NCBI GenBank assembly: GCA_963714125.1
Contig: OY970234.1
Coordinates: 744,001 to 808,000 of the forward strand
DNA length: 64,000 bases
Direction: 5' to 3'
DNA from: CAWCAW01 sp963714125
Lineage (GTDB): Bacteria > Actinomycetota > Acidimicrobiia > Acidimicrobiales > UBA8190
This document shows, piece after piece, positions 33,167-41,824 of the stretch. Position 1 is the first letter of the stretch. Each line of letters begins with the position of its first letter. A program made the position numbers and the translations under genes. Below the pieces are notes generated by a model. That model worked only from the letters and a program-made list of their open reading frames with translations. It had not been told where the DNA came from and ran no database searches.

Positions 33167-35835
33167 CCGTCGCCCAGGATCGGACCTCGTCGCCTACCGC
33201 TGACGTCCTCGAGCTGTCAACGGTGGAACTCACCCTTCAGGGCATGCACTGCGCGGCGTGTGTAAGCCGCATCGAAAAGGCGCTGGACGCGCAACTGGCC
33301 GTGGTGAGCGCGGCGGTGAATCTGGCCACCGGTCGCGCCTTTGTCACCTACGACGCCACGGACGTGACGACACAGGACTTGTGCGACGTGGTGCGCACCA
33401 CGGGCTATTCGGCATCTGTTGTCACTGATGCGAACCTCAATGCGCCGCGGCGCGATCCCGACCATTTCGGGGTGCGTGCCGTTGTCTCTTGGCCTTTGGC
33501 CCTGGTCGCATTGTGCGTGGCCCTGTTGGCCCCTCAAGACGCCACGTCGGGTTGGACCGTTCTGGTGCTCGCTGTCGTCGTGGAGTTCGCCGGGGGCTGG
33601 CCCTTCTTGCGCACCGCAGCGCGTCTGTTGCGCCACGGCACGTCGAGCATGGATACCTTGATCGCCGTCGGCACGTTGGCGGCGCTGGCGGTAAGCGCGG
33701 TGGAGGCCATCGCCTTGGGAGGCCGACATGTGCACCTCGGCGGGGGCGGGGAGTTTGCCGCCCGCCTGCACGGCGTCATGGGCCCGCTCATCGTGTCCAT
33801 CGTCGTCACCGGACGAGCCATAGAAAGCCGAGCTCGAACCAAGGCGGCACGGTCCCTGCACTCGTTGATGGCGCTGCGCCCACCGACGGCTCGGGTGGTC
33901 GCTGACCTCGAAGACGGCGACGGTCGCCTGGTGGCGCCCGAAAGCGTGCCCGTGGGGGCGCTGCTTCGGGTCCGTCCCAACGAAGCAATCCCTCTCGACG
34001 GTGTGGTGGTGGGCGGATGGTCAGCGGTCGACGAGTCGATGTTGACCGGTGAACCTCTTCCCGTCGACCACGGGCCGGGCAGTCGTGTCACCGGCGGCAC
34101 GCGTAACGGGGGCGGCACGTTGGTGGTGCGGGTGGAAACCGTCGCTGCCGAGTCGGTGCTGGCGGGCATGCAGCGACTTGTCGAAGACGCCCAGCGCGAC
34201 AAGCCACCACTGCAGCAGCTCGCCGACAGGATCAGTGCGGTGTTCGTTCCTGTCGTGCTCGGCGCCGCCGTGGTCACCTTCCTGGTGTGGTGGAGGGTGG
34301 ACGGGAACCTCGGAACCGCCGTGCTCAGTGCCGTGGCGCTGCTTTTGGTGGCGTGTCCCTGTGCCATGGGCCTGGCCACGCCGGTGGCCATGATGGTCGG
34401 GACCGGTCGGGCTTCGGCGCTGGGCATCCTGGTTCGCAGCGGCGATGCCTTTGAACGTCTGGCGCGCGCCGACACGGTGGTGTTCGACAAGACCGGCACC
34501 TTGACCGAACGGTTCGCCCGCGTCACCGCTACGGCCGCCGTACCGGGCGTGACACCCGAAGGCGTCCTGGCCCTGGCCGGCGCGCTGGAGGCGGAGGTCG
34601 ATCATCCCGTGGCCCTAGCTATCCGCGAGGCGTCGAGCCCGCGTGCACGGGCCACGAATGTCGACGTGCTGCCCGGTAGTGGTGTGTCGGGATGGGTCGA
34701 CGGCCACCAGGTTGCGGTGGGCCGTCTTGTTGACGCCACCACTCCGCCGTCGTTGCGTGGCGCCGTAGCGGAGGCCCAGCGGCGCGGCGACACCGTGGTC
34801 TCGGTCACCTGCGACGGCGACATGGTGGGGGTCATCGCCGTGGCCACCCCTCTGCGTCGCGAAGCGGCCTCCTCGGTGGCCGCTTTGCATCGCATGGGGA
34901 TCCGGACCGTCATCTTGAGTGGCGACGCCACCCCTGCCGTGGACCACGTGGCCGGCCTCGTCGATGTAGACCTCGCCATAGGGGGTTTGAGCCCGGCGCA
35001 GAAGTTGGCCGAGTTGGGTTCCCTCCAGCGCGATGGCCACCGCGTGGTGATGGTGGGCGATGGCGTCAACGATGCGCCCGCCCTGGCGGCGGCCGATGTC
35101 GGGTGCGCGGTCGGAAGTGGATCCGAGGCCGCCCTCGCCATCAGTGACGTGGCTCTGGTCGGGAGCGATTTGCACGGAGTACCGGCCGCCATGGCGATAG
35201 CGGGGTCCACGTCAGCCATCGTGGTGCAGAACTTTGGTTGGGCCATGGGGTACAACATCGCCGCCTTGCCGCTGGCGGCCACCGGACTCCTTGATCCGCT
35301 TGTTGCCGCCGCAGCGATGGGGTTGTCCAGCTTGATCGTGGTGCTCAACAGCTTGCGGCTGGTTCGTCTGGGACGCGCCGGTGTCGAGCAGATCCGCCCG
35401 CCCACGGTGCTGCGCGGCCGGAGGGGGTTCTTGGTGTCGGTGGCGGTGCCCGTGGTCTTGTTCGCCGGGGCCACCTTTGGCTTCCAAGCCGTCTCTCCCA
35501 GTCGGGGCCAGTCGCTTCTGCCCACCCTCCCCAGCATCTCCACGTTCTCGTTGCCCCACGGGGTGACTACCGAGGTCTACCTGCAATCACTGCGACCGGG
35601 CGTCAACGAGCTCCACGTGGTGTTCACCACCCGCAGGGGAACTCCCGGCGGGGCCCAGTCCCCTGGGGTTGTGGCGAGTCATGGGGGCACGACCAAGGAT
35701 CTCCGGTTGGTCGTGCTCAGCCGGGGGCACTACATCTCGTACGCGGTGTTCGACCCCGGCATCTGGCACTTCACTGTGAGCGGCACCGTCGACGGCCGAT
35801 TCACATCGTTCGTGGTGACGCGACGCCTTACGTGA
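33160..35835 (+). CDS. copA: Copper-type P1B ATPase with extra C-terminal extracytoplasmic domain
   Basis: 891 residues. An N-terminal HMA domain has the GMHCAACV metal-binding motif (C31, C34). The P-type core has TGEP, the intramembrane CPC (399-401), phosphorylation site DKTGTLT (D443), the P1B-specific HP at 482-483 and GDGVND at 633-638. The pair of metal-site helices after the hinge includes NFGWAMGYN. Unlike ordinary CopA, an additional membrane helix (~757-777) leads to a ~110-residue outside domain (778-891). Its pattern LRPGVNELHVVF ... GHYISYAVFDPGIWHFTV resembles YtkA/FixH-like domains seen with CopC/CopD. The core should export Cu(I). Confidence 0.92.
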   Translation: MVTVAQDRTSSPTADVLELSTVELTLQGMHCAACVSRIEKALDAQLAVVSAAVNLATGRAFVTYDATDVTTQDLCDVVRTTGYSASVVTDANLNAPRRDPDHFGVRAVVSWPLALVALCVALLAPQDATSGWTVLVLAVVVEFAGGWPFLRTAARLLRHGTSSMDTLIAVGTLAALAVSAVEAIALGGRHVHLGGGGEFAARLHGVMGPLIVSIVVTGRAIESRARTKAARSLHSLMALRPPTARVVADLEDGDGRLVAPESVPVGALLRVRPNEAIPLDGVVVGGWSAVDESMLTGEPLPVDHGPGSRVTGGTRNGGGTLVVRVETVAAESVLAGMQRLVEDAQRDKPPLQQLADRISAVFVPVVLGAAVVTFLVWWRVDGNLGTAVLSAVALLLVACPCAMGLATPVAMMVGTGRASALGILVRSGDAFERLARADTVVFDKTGTLTERFARVTATAAVPGVTPEGVLALAGALEAEVDHPVALAIREASSPRARATNVDVLPGSGVSGWVDGHQVAVGRLVDATTPPSLRGAVAEAQRRGDTVVSVTCDGDMVGVIAVATPLRREAASSVAALHRMGIRTVILSGDATPAVDHVAGLVDVDLAIGGLSPAQKLAELGSLQRDGHRVVMVGDGVNDAPALAAADVGCAVGSGSEAALAISDVALVGSDLHGVPAAMAIAGSTSAIVVQNFGWAMGYNIAALPLAATGLLDPLVAAAAMGLSSLIVVLNSLRLVRLGRAGVEQIRPPTVLRGRRGFLVSVAVPVVLFAGATFGFQAVSPSRGQSLLPTLPSISTFSLPHGVTTEVYLQSLRPGVNELHVVFTTRRGTPGGAQSPGVVASHGGTTKDLRLVVLSRGHYISYAVFDPGIWHFTVSGTVDGRFTSFVVTRRLT

Positions 35836-35907
35836 CGCGCCAGCCCTGGATCACGTGGGGGGGCCACGGTCCGGATCGGACGCCGAGGAGGTCATACACT
35901 CCGTGAC

Positions 35908-36471
35908 GTGCCCAACCGAAGCTCCGTGGTTGTGGTGAGCCAGATGGTGCTGAGCGCCGTTGTGGTATCGGTAGCTGGTTGCTCGTCCTCGGCCCCATCG
36001 GCGACCTCGCCGCGTTCGGTGGCGTCGGTGCCGATGCCGGCGGGGAAGTATCCGTCATCCATCTCCCAGATGGTGTGCGGGGGCAAGGTGAAACAGGAAG
36101 TCTCTGAGGCCCTGGGGGTCACCCCGACATCGGTGTCCACCCCGACGTGGGTCGATCACCTCTACTCGTGCGTGTATCAATTCCCGACTGGGCCGGTGAC
36201 GATGTCGGTGCAAGAGCTGTCGAGTTGGACACAGACACTGCGCTACTTCCGGGCCCAGCAAGATCAGTTCGGACGGGCCGCCTCGTTGGCCAATCTCGGG
36301 CAAGGGGCGTTCAGCGAAAACGACGGCTCCGTCGTGGTGCGCAAGGACTGGAAGGTCCTTACCGTCGATGTCACCCATCTCCCGCCACATTTCGGATCGC
36401 CCCCGGTCAACCCCAACAATGTGGCCGCCACCATGGCCGCCGTTGTGCTCGGCTGTTGGGCCGGAGACTGA
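35908..36471 (+). CDS. Putative lipoprotein
   Basis: 187 residues from GTG 35908. A signal peptide ends in a lipobox-like VVSVAGC followed by a Ser/Ala-rich linker. The mature domain has a CGGKV-type motif, a YSCVYQF stretch and two further cysteines, suggesting one or two disulfides (DUF3558-like appearance, not certain). Its stop overlaps the ATG of the next gene (TGATG), so it is the first cistron of a compact copper/iron-linked operon ending in efeB. Confidence 0.7.
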   Translation: MPNRSSVVVVSQMVLSAVVVSVAGCSSSAPSATSPRSVASVPMPAGKYPSSISQMVCGGKVKQEVSEALGVTPTSVSTPTWVDHLYSCVYQFPTGPVTMSVQELSSWTQTLRYFRAQQDQFGRAASLANLGQGAFSENDGSVVVRKDWKVLTVDVTHLPPHFGSPPVNPNNVAATMAAVVLGCWAGD

Positions 36472-37427
36472 TGCAATCGGTCTGGCGGGCGCCCGACGAG
36501 CGCCGGGTGCTGCAACTGGTGCTGGCCACCCTCTGGCTTTTCGATGGCGTCCTTCAGCTCCAGCCCTCCATGTTCACCCGGCGTTTCGGCCATGGCGTGC
36601 TGGCGCCGAGTGCGGGGGGTAATCCCGGTGTCATCGCCCATCCGATTACGTGGGTAGCGGCCACGGTGGCGCACCACTCGGTCGTTACCAACGCCTGCTT
36701 CGCCGCCACGCAGATCCTGCTCGGGCTGGCGGTGGCGTGGCGCCCAACCGTAAAGGTGGGGCTGGCCGCGTCGGTGGTGTGGGCGCTGGCGGTGTGGTGG
36801 CTCGGGGAAGGCTTCGGTGGCGTGTTCGCCGGCGTGGCGAGCACCGTAAGCGGGGCGCCGGGGGCGGTGGTGATCTACGCCGTTGTGGCCGTGCTCCTGT
36901 GGCCCGCCGATCGCACCGGCGCCACACCGTCGTCCACGGCGGCTCGTGCCGTCGGCGAACGAGGCGCCGCTTTCATCTGGGCGGGGATGTGGACGACGCT
37001 GGGGCTCTTCGCCGTGCTCGGGGTCAATCGCTCGGCCCAAGGGCTCCACGATGTGATCGCCGCTCAGAAAATGGGGGAGCCGGCGTGGCTGGGGGCACTC
37101 GACCGCCATGTCGCCCACCTGTTGAGCCACCGCGGAGTCGGCGTGTCTGTCGTTTTGTGCGTCGTGTGCGCGGCCATCGCCGCCGGTGTCTTTCTGCCCT
37201 GGCGCTGGAGCCGGTGGGTCACGATATTGGCGGCCACGGTAGCGGTGGCGATCTGGGTCATCGGCGAGAACTTCGGTGGCGTGTTCTCGGGGTCGGGCAC
37301 CGACCCGAATACGGGTCCACTTTTGATTCTGGTGGCGTGCTGTTACTGGCAGCGTCGGCCCGCGCTTGACCCCGCTCCCGCCTCTGATCTCTCGCTCGAC
37401 CGCCATCAAGTCCTGGAAGCGGTGTAG
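36471..37427 (+). CDS. Integral membrane protein with internal duplication
   Basis: 318 residues from ATG 36471, which overlaps the upstream stop. About eight hydrophobic segments are visible. The motif LGEGFGGVFAG in the first half recurs as IGENFGGVFSG in the second, followed by GTDPNTGPLLIL, so the protein looks like a duplicated half. I do not know a functional name for this family. It sits between a lipoprotein and a DUF5134-like protein in a P-type ATPase/DyP operon. Confidence 0.75.
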   Translation: MQSVWRAPDERRVLQLVLATLWLFDGVLQLQPSMFTRRFGHGVLAPSAGGNPGVIAHPITWVAATVAHHSVVTNACFAATQILLGLAVAWRPTVKVGLAASVVWALAVWWLGEGFGGVFAGVASTVSGAPGAVVIYAVVAVLLWPADRTGATPSSTAARAVGERGAAFIWAGMWTTLGLFAVLGVNRSAQGLHDVIAAQKMGEPAWLGALDRHVAHLLSHRGVGVSVVLCVVCAAIAAGVFLPWRWSRWVTILAATVAVAIWVIGENFGGVFSGSGTDPNTGPLLILVACCYWQRRPALDPAPASDLSLDRHQVLEAV

Positions 37428-37429
37428 GC

Positions 37430-38137
37430 GTGGCGAAACCGACGTGGCTGGCCTATGGCCTGGCGTTGCTGATGCTGTCTGTGTCGCTGTATTGCGTGGC
37501 GCGGATGATGGCGGCTCGCTGGTGGCACCGCAGGAACCACGGTGACGTCAATATCGCCCATATGGCCAACGGCGTGGCCATGGTCGGCATGCTCGTCCCC
37601 GCCGTCAACTGGGTGCCCGACGCCCTCTGGGAGTGCGTCTTTGTCGCCCTGGCGTTGTGGTTTGCCCGCAAGAGCGTGGTCGCACTTGGCGCCGCTCGAG
37701 GTCGCCAGGCCTTATCGCACAATCTGATCCACGTCGTCTTGGCGCTGGCCATGCTCTACATGTATTTGGCCGCGGTGCCCACCGACGTGCTTGACGGGGG
37801 CACGTCAGCGCCGGCGATGTCCGGTCCGACCGGGGTGGCGGTCAACTTCGGAGCCTTACCCCTCCTGTTTGTGGTGGTGCTCTTGGTCTCCGCCGTATGG
37901 CAGCTTGACGGGCTCAGTGCGTATCGGCGGGTCCCGGGCGTCCTCGTGGGAGCAGCCACCGGCTCTGGTTTCACCGCTGCCGGGAGCTCACGGCGCGCCC
38001 CTGTGGCCTTGGGTGAACCCCCGCGGCCCCTCGAGCCCGCCAACTCCGACGGGCGGTGGCTGGCCCCTCGCCTCGAGATGGGATGTCACATCGCCATGTG
38101 CATCACCATGGCGTACTTGTTGGTGCTCATGCTGTGA
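37430..38137 (+). CDS. DUF5134-like membrane protein
   Basis: 235 residues from GTG 37430, three bases after the previous stop. Six or so hydrophobic segments, with histidines in MANGVAMVGM-adjacent HRRNHGDVNIAHM and near the C-terminal GCHIAMCITMAYL, resemble DUF5134 proteins, in which conserved His residues suggest metal or heme contact. The stop overlaps the GTG of the DyP peroxidase. Function is not established. Confidence 0.7.
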   Translation: MAKPTWLAYGLALLMLSVSLYCVARMMAARWWHRRNHGDVNIAHMANGVAMVGMLVPAVNWVPDALWECVFVALALWFARKSVVALGAARGRQALSHNLIHVVLALAMLYMYLAAVPTDVLDGGTSAPAMSGPTGVAVNFGALPLLFVVVLLVSAVWQLDGLSAYRRVPGVLVGAATGSGFTAAGSSRRAPVALGEPPRPLEPANSDGRWLAPRLEMGCHIAMCITMAYLLVLML

Positions 38138-39390
38138 CGAGACCAGCGGTGTCCCGGCGCCAGTTTCTTGGTGCGGTAGGTGGGCTGACGGCGGGAGCAG
38201 CGGCGCTCGGTGTCGTGACCGAACCATGGCGACACGACGCCGCCGCACTCGACGCGCTGCGCAGCGGCGTCGAACCGTTTTACGGAGCGCACCAAGGCGG
38301 TATCACGACGGCGCCGCAGGGCCACACGGTGTTCGCCGCATTCGACGTCACCACCGACCGCCGCCTCGATCTCGTCGACTTGTTGCGGAGCTGGACGTCC
38401 ATCGCCGCTTCACTTACCCAAGGGCATCGCGCCCCGGTGTCGGCGGCCCACGGTGCCGGTGTGGCCCCCGACAGCGGTGAGACATTGGGTCTCGGTCCCG
38501 CTCGCCTCACCGTCAACGTCGGTTTCGGACCGAGCCTGTTCGGCTTTGACGGTCCCGATCGCTTCGGGCTGGGCGACAAACTGCCCATGCAGCTCGTCAC
38601 GCTGCCGGCCTTCCCCGGTGACCAGCTGGTTGAGTCGAGCACGGGTGGAGATCTGACCGTCCATGCCTGTGCCGATGACCCACAAGTGGCCTTTCATGCT
38701 GTCCGACAGCTCGTGCGCGCCGGTGCCGGGGTCACGACGGTGCGGTGGTTGCAAGCGGGGTTCAACGAAGCGAGCGCCGGTAGCGGGACGCCGCGCAATC
38801 TCTTGGGTTTCAAAGACGGCACGATCAATCCCGCCGCGTCCCAGACCGACGAGTACGTGTGGGTCGGTGCCGAAGGACCCGATTGGATGATCGGCGGCAC
38901 CTACGTCGTGATCCGAGTGGTCCGCATGGCGCTGGCGGATTGGGACGACACCCCGCTGCGAGACCAAGAGCGCGTCATCGGTCGCCACAAGCTGTCGGGG
39001 GCGCCTCTGGGCGCATCAGGTGAGTTCGATCCTCTCGATCTGAAGGCCAAGGACGATGCCAACGAACCCGTCATCCCCATGGATGCCCATGTGCGGCTGG
39101 CGTCACCGCAGGAGAACTGGGGCCAGATGATGCTCCGGCGCAGCTATTCGTACAGCAACGGAGTTCTGGGCGCGACTCCCGAGCGACCTGACGCCGTCAT
39201 GGATGCGGGCATCTTGTTCGCCGCCTACCAACGCAGCCCTCGCTTTGCCTTCATTCCCATCTATCGCAACTTGGCGCAGCACGACGCGTTGGGGGCGTTC
39301 ACGACGCATGTCGGCAGCGCTATCGCGGCCTTGGCACCGGCGCCGACGCGCCAGGGTCAATGGATCGGTCAATCACTGTTCGAAGCGTGA
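38134..39390 (+). CDS. efeB: Tat-exported DyP-type peroxidase (EfeB-like)
   Basis: 418 residues from GTG 38134, overlapping the upstream stop by four bases. A Tat signal SRRQFLGAVGG starts the protein. The DyP hallmark GFKDGT (GxxDG) is present, with the proximal heme His expected in the segment near IGRHKLSG and an Arg downstream (MMLRRSY). EfeB/YwbN proteins take iron from heme or oxidise ferrous iron for EfeO. Here the gene is joined to an operon beginning with a lipoprotein downstream of copA, and not to efeO. Confidence 0.92.
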   Translation: MTRPAVSRRQFLGAVGGLTAGAAALGVVTEPWRHDAAALDALRSGVEPFYGAHQGGITTAPQGHTVFAAFDVTTDRRLDLVDLLRSWTSIAASLTQGHRAPVSAAHGAGVAPDSGETLGLGPARLTVNVGFGPSLFGFDGPDRFGLGDKLPMQLVTLPAFPGDQLVESSTGGDLTVHACADDPQVAFHAVRQLVRAGAGVTTVRWLQAGFNEASAGSGTPRNLLGFKDGTINPAASQTDEYVWVGAEGPDWMIGGTYVVIRVVRMALADWDDTPLRDQERVIGRHKLSGAPLGASGEFDPLDLKAKDDANEPVIPMDAHVRLASPQENWGQMMLRRSYSYSNGVLGATPERPDAVMDAGILFAAYQRSPRFAFIPIYRNLAQHDALGAFTTHVGSAIAALAPAPTRQGQWIGQSLFEA

Positions 39391-39439
39391 AGCAACACTG
39401 AGGGATACTGCCTGACACCGGAGGCCGACGACGGGAGAC

Positions 39440-40015
39440 ATGGTGAGCACGGCATTGTTGGTCATGGATGCGCAGAACGGCATCGTGTCCCGCATCGAGA
39501 CGGGGTCGGAACGTCTGCTCGCGAACCTGCACGCCGCCACGACGGCGGCACGAGCGGCGGGAATCCCGGTTATCTATGTGCGGGTGGCGTTCCGACCGGA
39601 CGCGCCCGAGATCAGCATGAGGAATCGATCCTTTGCCGCATTGGCCGGGTCGGGCGGAATGGGTGTCGATGACGAGGCCACCCAGATCCACCCGTCACTG
39701 GCCCCGCAGGAGGGCGACATCGTGGTGATCAAGAAGCGCGTCAGTGCCTTTGCAGGGAGTGACCTTGAGGTGGTCCTACGTTCCCGGCAGATCGACGCGC
39801 TGGTTCTCACCGGTATTTCCACAAGCGGGGTGGTCTTGTCCACGATCCGCCAGGCAGCCGACCTCGACTACGAGCTCACCGTTCTCGCCGACGCGTGCGC
39901 CGATCTCGATCCAGAGGTGCACCGGGTCCTGCTGGAGAAGGTGTTCCCTCGGCAGGCCACCGTGGTCGATACCGAAGCTTGGGTCACTCGCTCAGCGGCG
40001 AGCCGAAACGAATGA
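39440..40015 (+). CDS. Isochorismatase-family hydrolase lacking the catalytic cysteine
   Basis: 191 residues from ATG 39440 with GGGAG upstream. The family Asp is in LLVMDAQNG and the Lys in VVIKKRVSAF. The cysteine expected in the G-x-x-T-x-x-C motif is Gly here: GISTSGVVLSTIR. As I recall, PhzD/EntB-type isochorismatases also have Gly at this position and do not need a cysteine, so activity of that kind, or a diverged role, is possible. The 3' end overlaps a degenerate VOC gene on the other strand by 32 bp. Confidence 0.85.
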   Translation: MVSTALLVMDAQNGIVSRIETGSERLLANLHAATTAARAAGIPVIYVRVAFRPDAPEISMRNRSFAALAGSGGMGVDDEATQIHPSLAPQEGDIVVIKKRVSAFAGSDLEVVLRSRQIDALVLTGISTSGVVLSTIRQAADLDYELTVLADACADLDPEVHRVLLEKVFPRQATVVDTEAWVTRSAASRNE

Positions 40016-40268
40016 TGTTGCCACTCGGTGTCCTGTGGAGGGCGGACGTCGCCTCCGCGCCATAGCCACACCTCAGCCATGGCATCGGCGTCAGCGGCGC
40101 ATCGTCGGGAACAACACCGAGGTGGAGCTCGATCCGATCCAGGGTGACAAAGCCGCAGCCGCCACCGCCGTACTCCCGGGCGGTAAAGCCGAGTCGACGG
40201 CAGTGATCGAGCGAGGCGCCGATGTCTCGAACCGGAAAAATCGGAGAAATTCTCTTCGCCTTAGCCAC
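39984..40268 (-). pseudogene. VOC-fold (glyoxalase/bleomycin-resistance-like) gene, internally deleted
   Basis: A 94-codon frame from GTG 40268. The N-terminal half is a normal VOC start (SPIFPVRDIGASLDHCRRLGF, REYGGGGCGFVTLDRIELHLG) and the end is normal (SGNIIRFGSPL), but the middle ~30 residues are missing. The alternative frame contains GDVRPPQDTEWQ, the usual sequence before the end, so a frameshift together with a deletion has broken the gene. It lies immediately beside tRNA-Pro. Confidence 0.65.
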
Positions 40269-40303
40269 GAAGAGAAAGCGTACCGGGGCCTCTTTACTCT
40301 GAG

Positions 40304-40378
40304 TCGGGCTGGCCGGATTCGAACCGGCGGCCTCCACGTCCCGAACGTGGCGCGCTAACCAAGCTGCGCTACAGCCCG
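40304..40378 (-). tRNA. tRNA-Pro (anticodon CGG)
   Basis: Read on the minus strand it starts CGGGCTG (40378) and ends CAGCCCG-A. D-arm TAGCGCAGCTTGGTTAGCGC, anticodon stem-loop CCACG-TTCGGGA-CGTGG (CGG) and T-arm GGTTCGAATCC are all well formed. CCA is not encoded. Confidence 0.95.
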
Positions 40379-40431
40379 TTGCCACCAAGGCAGCAGCGGC
40401 ACACCATGCTACTTGAACTGGCGCGGGCTCC

Positions 40432-41328
40432 TCAGTGGTCGACCCCTGTTTCCGGCACCTCGGGGGCCAGTTCCTGTATGACGACCTTGGCCACTCGTCG
40501 ACGGTCCATCTCGGCGACACGCAGCTCCCAGTTGCCCTGACGTACCTTTTCGCCCTCCTCGGGGATATGTCCGAAGGCGTCGAACAAGAAGCCGCCCAAG
40601 GTGACGTACTCGCCTTCGGGTATGTCGACGCCGAGCTGCTCGGTCACGTCGTCGATGCTGGCGCTCCCGTCCACCAGCCAGCGCGTCCTGTCCACCCGAA
40701 TGATGTCGGGCTCGCCGGCAGGGTCGTGCTCGTCGCGCAAGTCGCCGACCAGAGCCTCCAACAGATTCTTGACCGTCACGACTCCGGCCACGCCGCCGTA
40801 CTCGTCGACGACGACGGCAAAGCCCCGTCGCTTCTCGCGCATGTCGGCCAGCACGTCGAGCACGAGGCGTGATTCGGGGACCAACAGAGGTTGGCGTAGG
40901 CGACGAGAGATGTCCATGGGAGTTGGGTTGCCGGGAACGGCTTGGGCGGCGTCGGGTCCGTCGATCTCCCACCCGGCCCGAAACAGATCGTTGACGAACA
41001 GCACGCCGATGAGGCGATCCAGGTCGTCGTCGTAGACGGGGAACGAGCTGTGACCCGTCTCGCGCACGGCCTTGGCCACGTCACTGGCGTGGACGGGAAT
41101 GGGAAGGCCGATGACATCGACACGTGGCGTCATGACCTCGCGCACGGTGGTATCGCGCAAGTCCGCCAGCGCGGCGATGATTTGCTGCTCTTGTTCCGCG
41201 GCGCTGTGCTCAGACCCGTTGTTCGAGGTCGAGGCCTGACCTTCGGTGGAGCGGTTACGACGACGCAGCACGTTAGAAAGAGAGGTGCCGTCAGCCGCTG
41301 TCGGCGGCCGACCCGGCGCCGATGCCAC
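40432..41328 (-). CDS. CorC/HlyC-type CBS-domain protein
   Basis: 298 residues from GTG 41328. Two CBS domains (REVMTPRVDVIGLP ... SSFPVYDDDLDRLIGVLFVNDL and LLVPESRLVLDVLADMR ... FAVVVDEYGGVAGVVTVKNLLEALVG) precede the CorC_HlyC domain (LVDGSASIDDVTEQLGV ... YVTLGGFLFDAFGHIPEEGE). The DUF21 membrane domain of full-length CNNM/CorC proteins is absent, so it is probably cytoplasmic, as in E. coli CorC, which is linked to Mg/Co efflux. It overlaps the receiver-domain gene by 38 bp. Confidence 0.88.
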   Translation of the reverse strand: MASAPGRPPTAADGTSLSNVLRRRNRSTEGQASTSNNGSEHSAAEQEQQIIAALADLRDTTVREVMTPRVDVIGLPIPVHASDVAKAVRETGHSSFPVYDDDLDRLIGVLFVNDLFRAGWEIDGPDAAQAVPGNPTPMDISRRLRQPLLVPESRLVLDVLADMREKRRGFAVVVDEYGGVAGVVTVKNLLEALVGDLRDEHDPAGEPDIIRVDRTRWLVDGSASIDDVTEQLGVDIPEGEYVTLGGFLFDAFGHIPEEGEKVRQGNWELRVAEMDRRRVAKVVIQELAPEVPETGVDH

Positions 41329-41752
41329 GAGTGGCCCGGTCGGCGAGGGCGGGTAAAGGCATAAACGAATCGTCGTGAAAAGTGCCGCCCTCGAGAAGCG
41401 CAGTGGTGGCTCGGCGCAGACGCAGGGGGTCGAGCGGCTTGACCAGCCACCCCTCGGCGCCGGACCGACGGGCCAGGAATACGTCGGCGCGGCGATCGAG
41501 CAGCATCAAGACGGGGACGTGCGGCAGGTTGTCATAGGAGTGCTCGAGCCGGAGCTCAAGGGCTACCGCCATGCCTCCCATGTTTCCCATCTGCAGGTCG
41601 ACGACGACGAGATCCGGTTCGTGTTCGGCCACCGCCGGGGCCACGGCGTGGCCTCTGGTGATCTCCACCACCTCGGTGCCCGGCTCCCCGACGACGGCGT
41701 TGACCTCCGCCCGAACCGACGGGGCATCGCTGGCTACGAGGATGGTGCGCAT
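41291..41752 (-). CDS. Receiver-domain response regulator
   Basis: 153 residues from ATG 41752. A single REC domain: MRTILVASDAPSVRAEV (the acidic pair at the pocket is weaker than usual), phospho-acceptor Asp in LVVVDLQMGNMGG, and Lys in WLVKPLDPLRLR. A short C-terminal tail has no DNA-binding domain, so it may act by protein contact. Overlaps the following CorC-like gene, so the two are probably co-transcribed. Confidence 0.85.
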   Translation of the reverse strand: MRTILVASDAPSVRAEVNAVVGEPGTEVVEITRGHAVAPAVAEHEPDLVVVDLQMGNMGGMAVALELRLEHSYDNLPHVPVLMLLDRRADVFLARRSGAEGWLVKPLDPLRLRRATTALLEGGTFHDDSFMPLPALADRATRGIGAGSAADSG

Positions 41753-41824
41753 GGGGGGCAGGCTAACCATCCCCATGGGAATCGACCACACGGGGTCGCA
41801 GCACCACCATGGTGAGGCGACCCA

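Noticed and set aside
36147..36470. Upstream extension of the membrane protein at 36471
   Set aside because: It overlaps the lipoprotein gene in another frame and is Arg-rich; the overlapping ATG at 36471 is the natural start.
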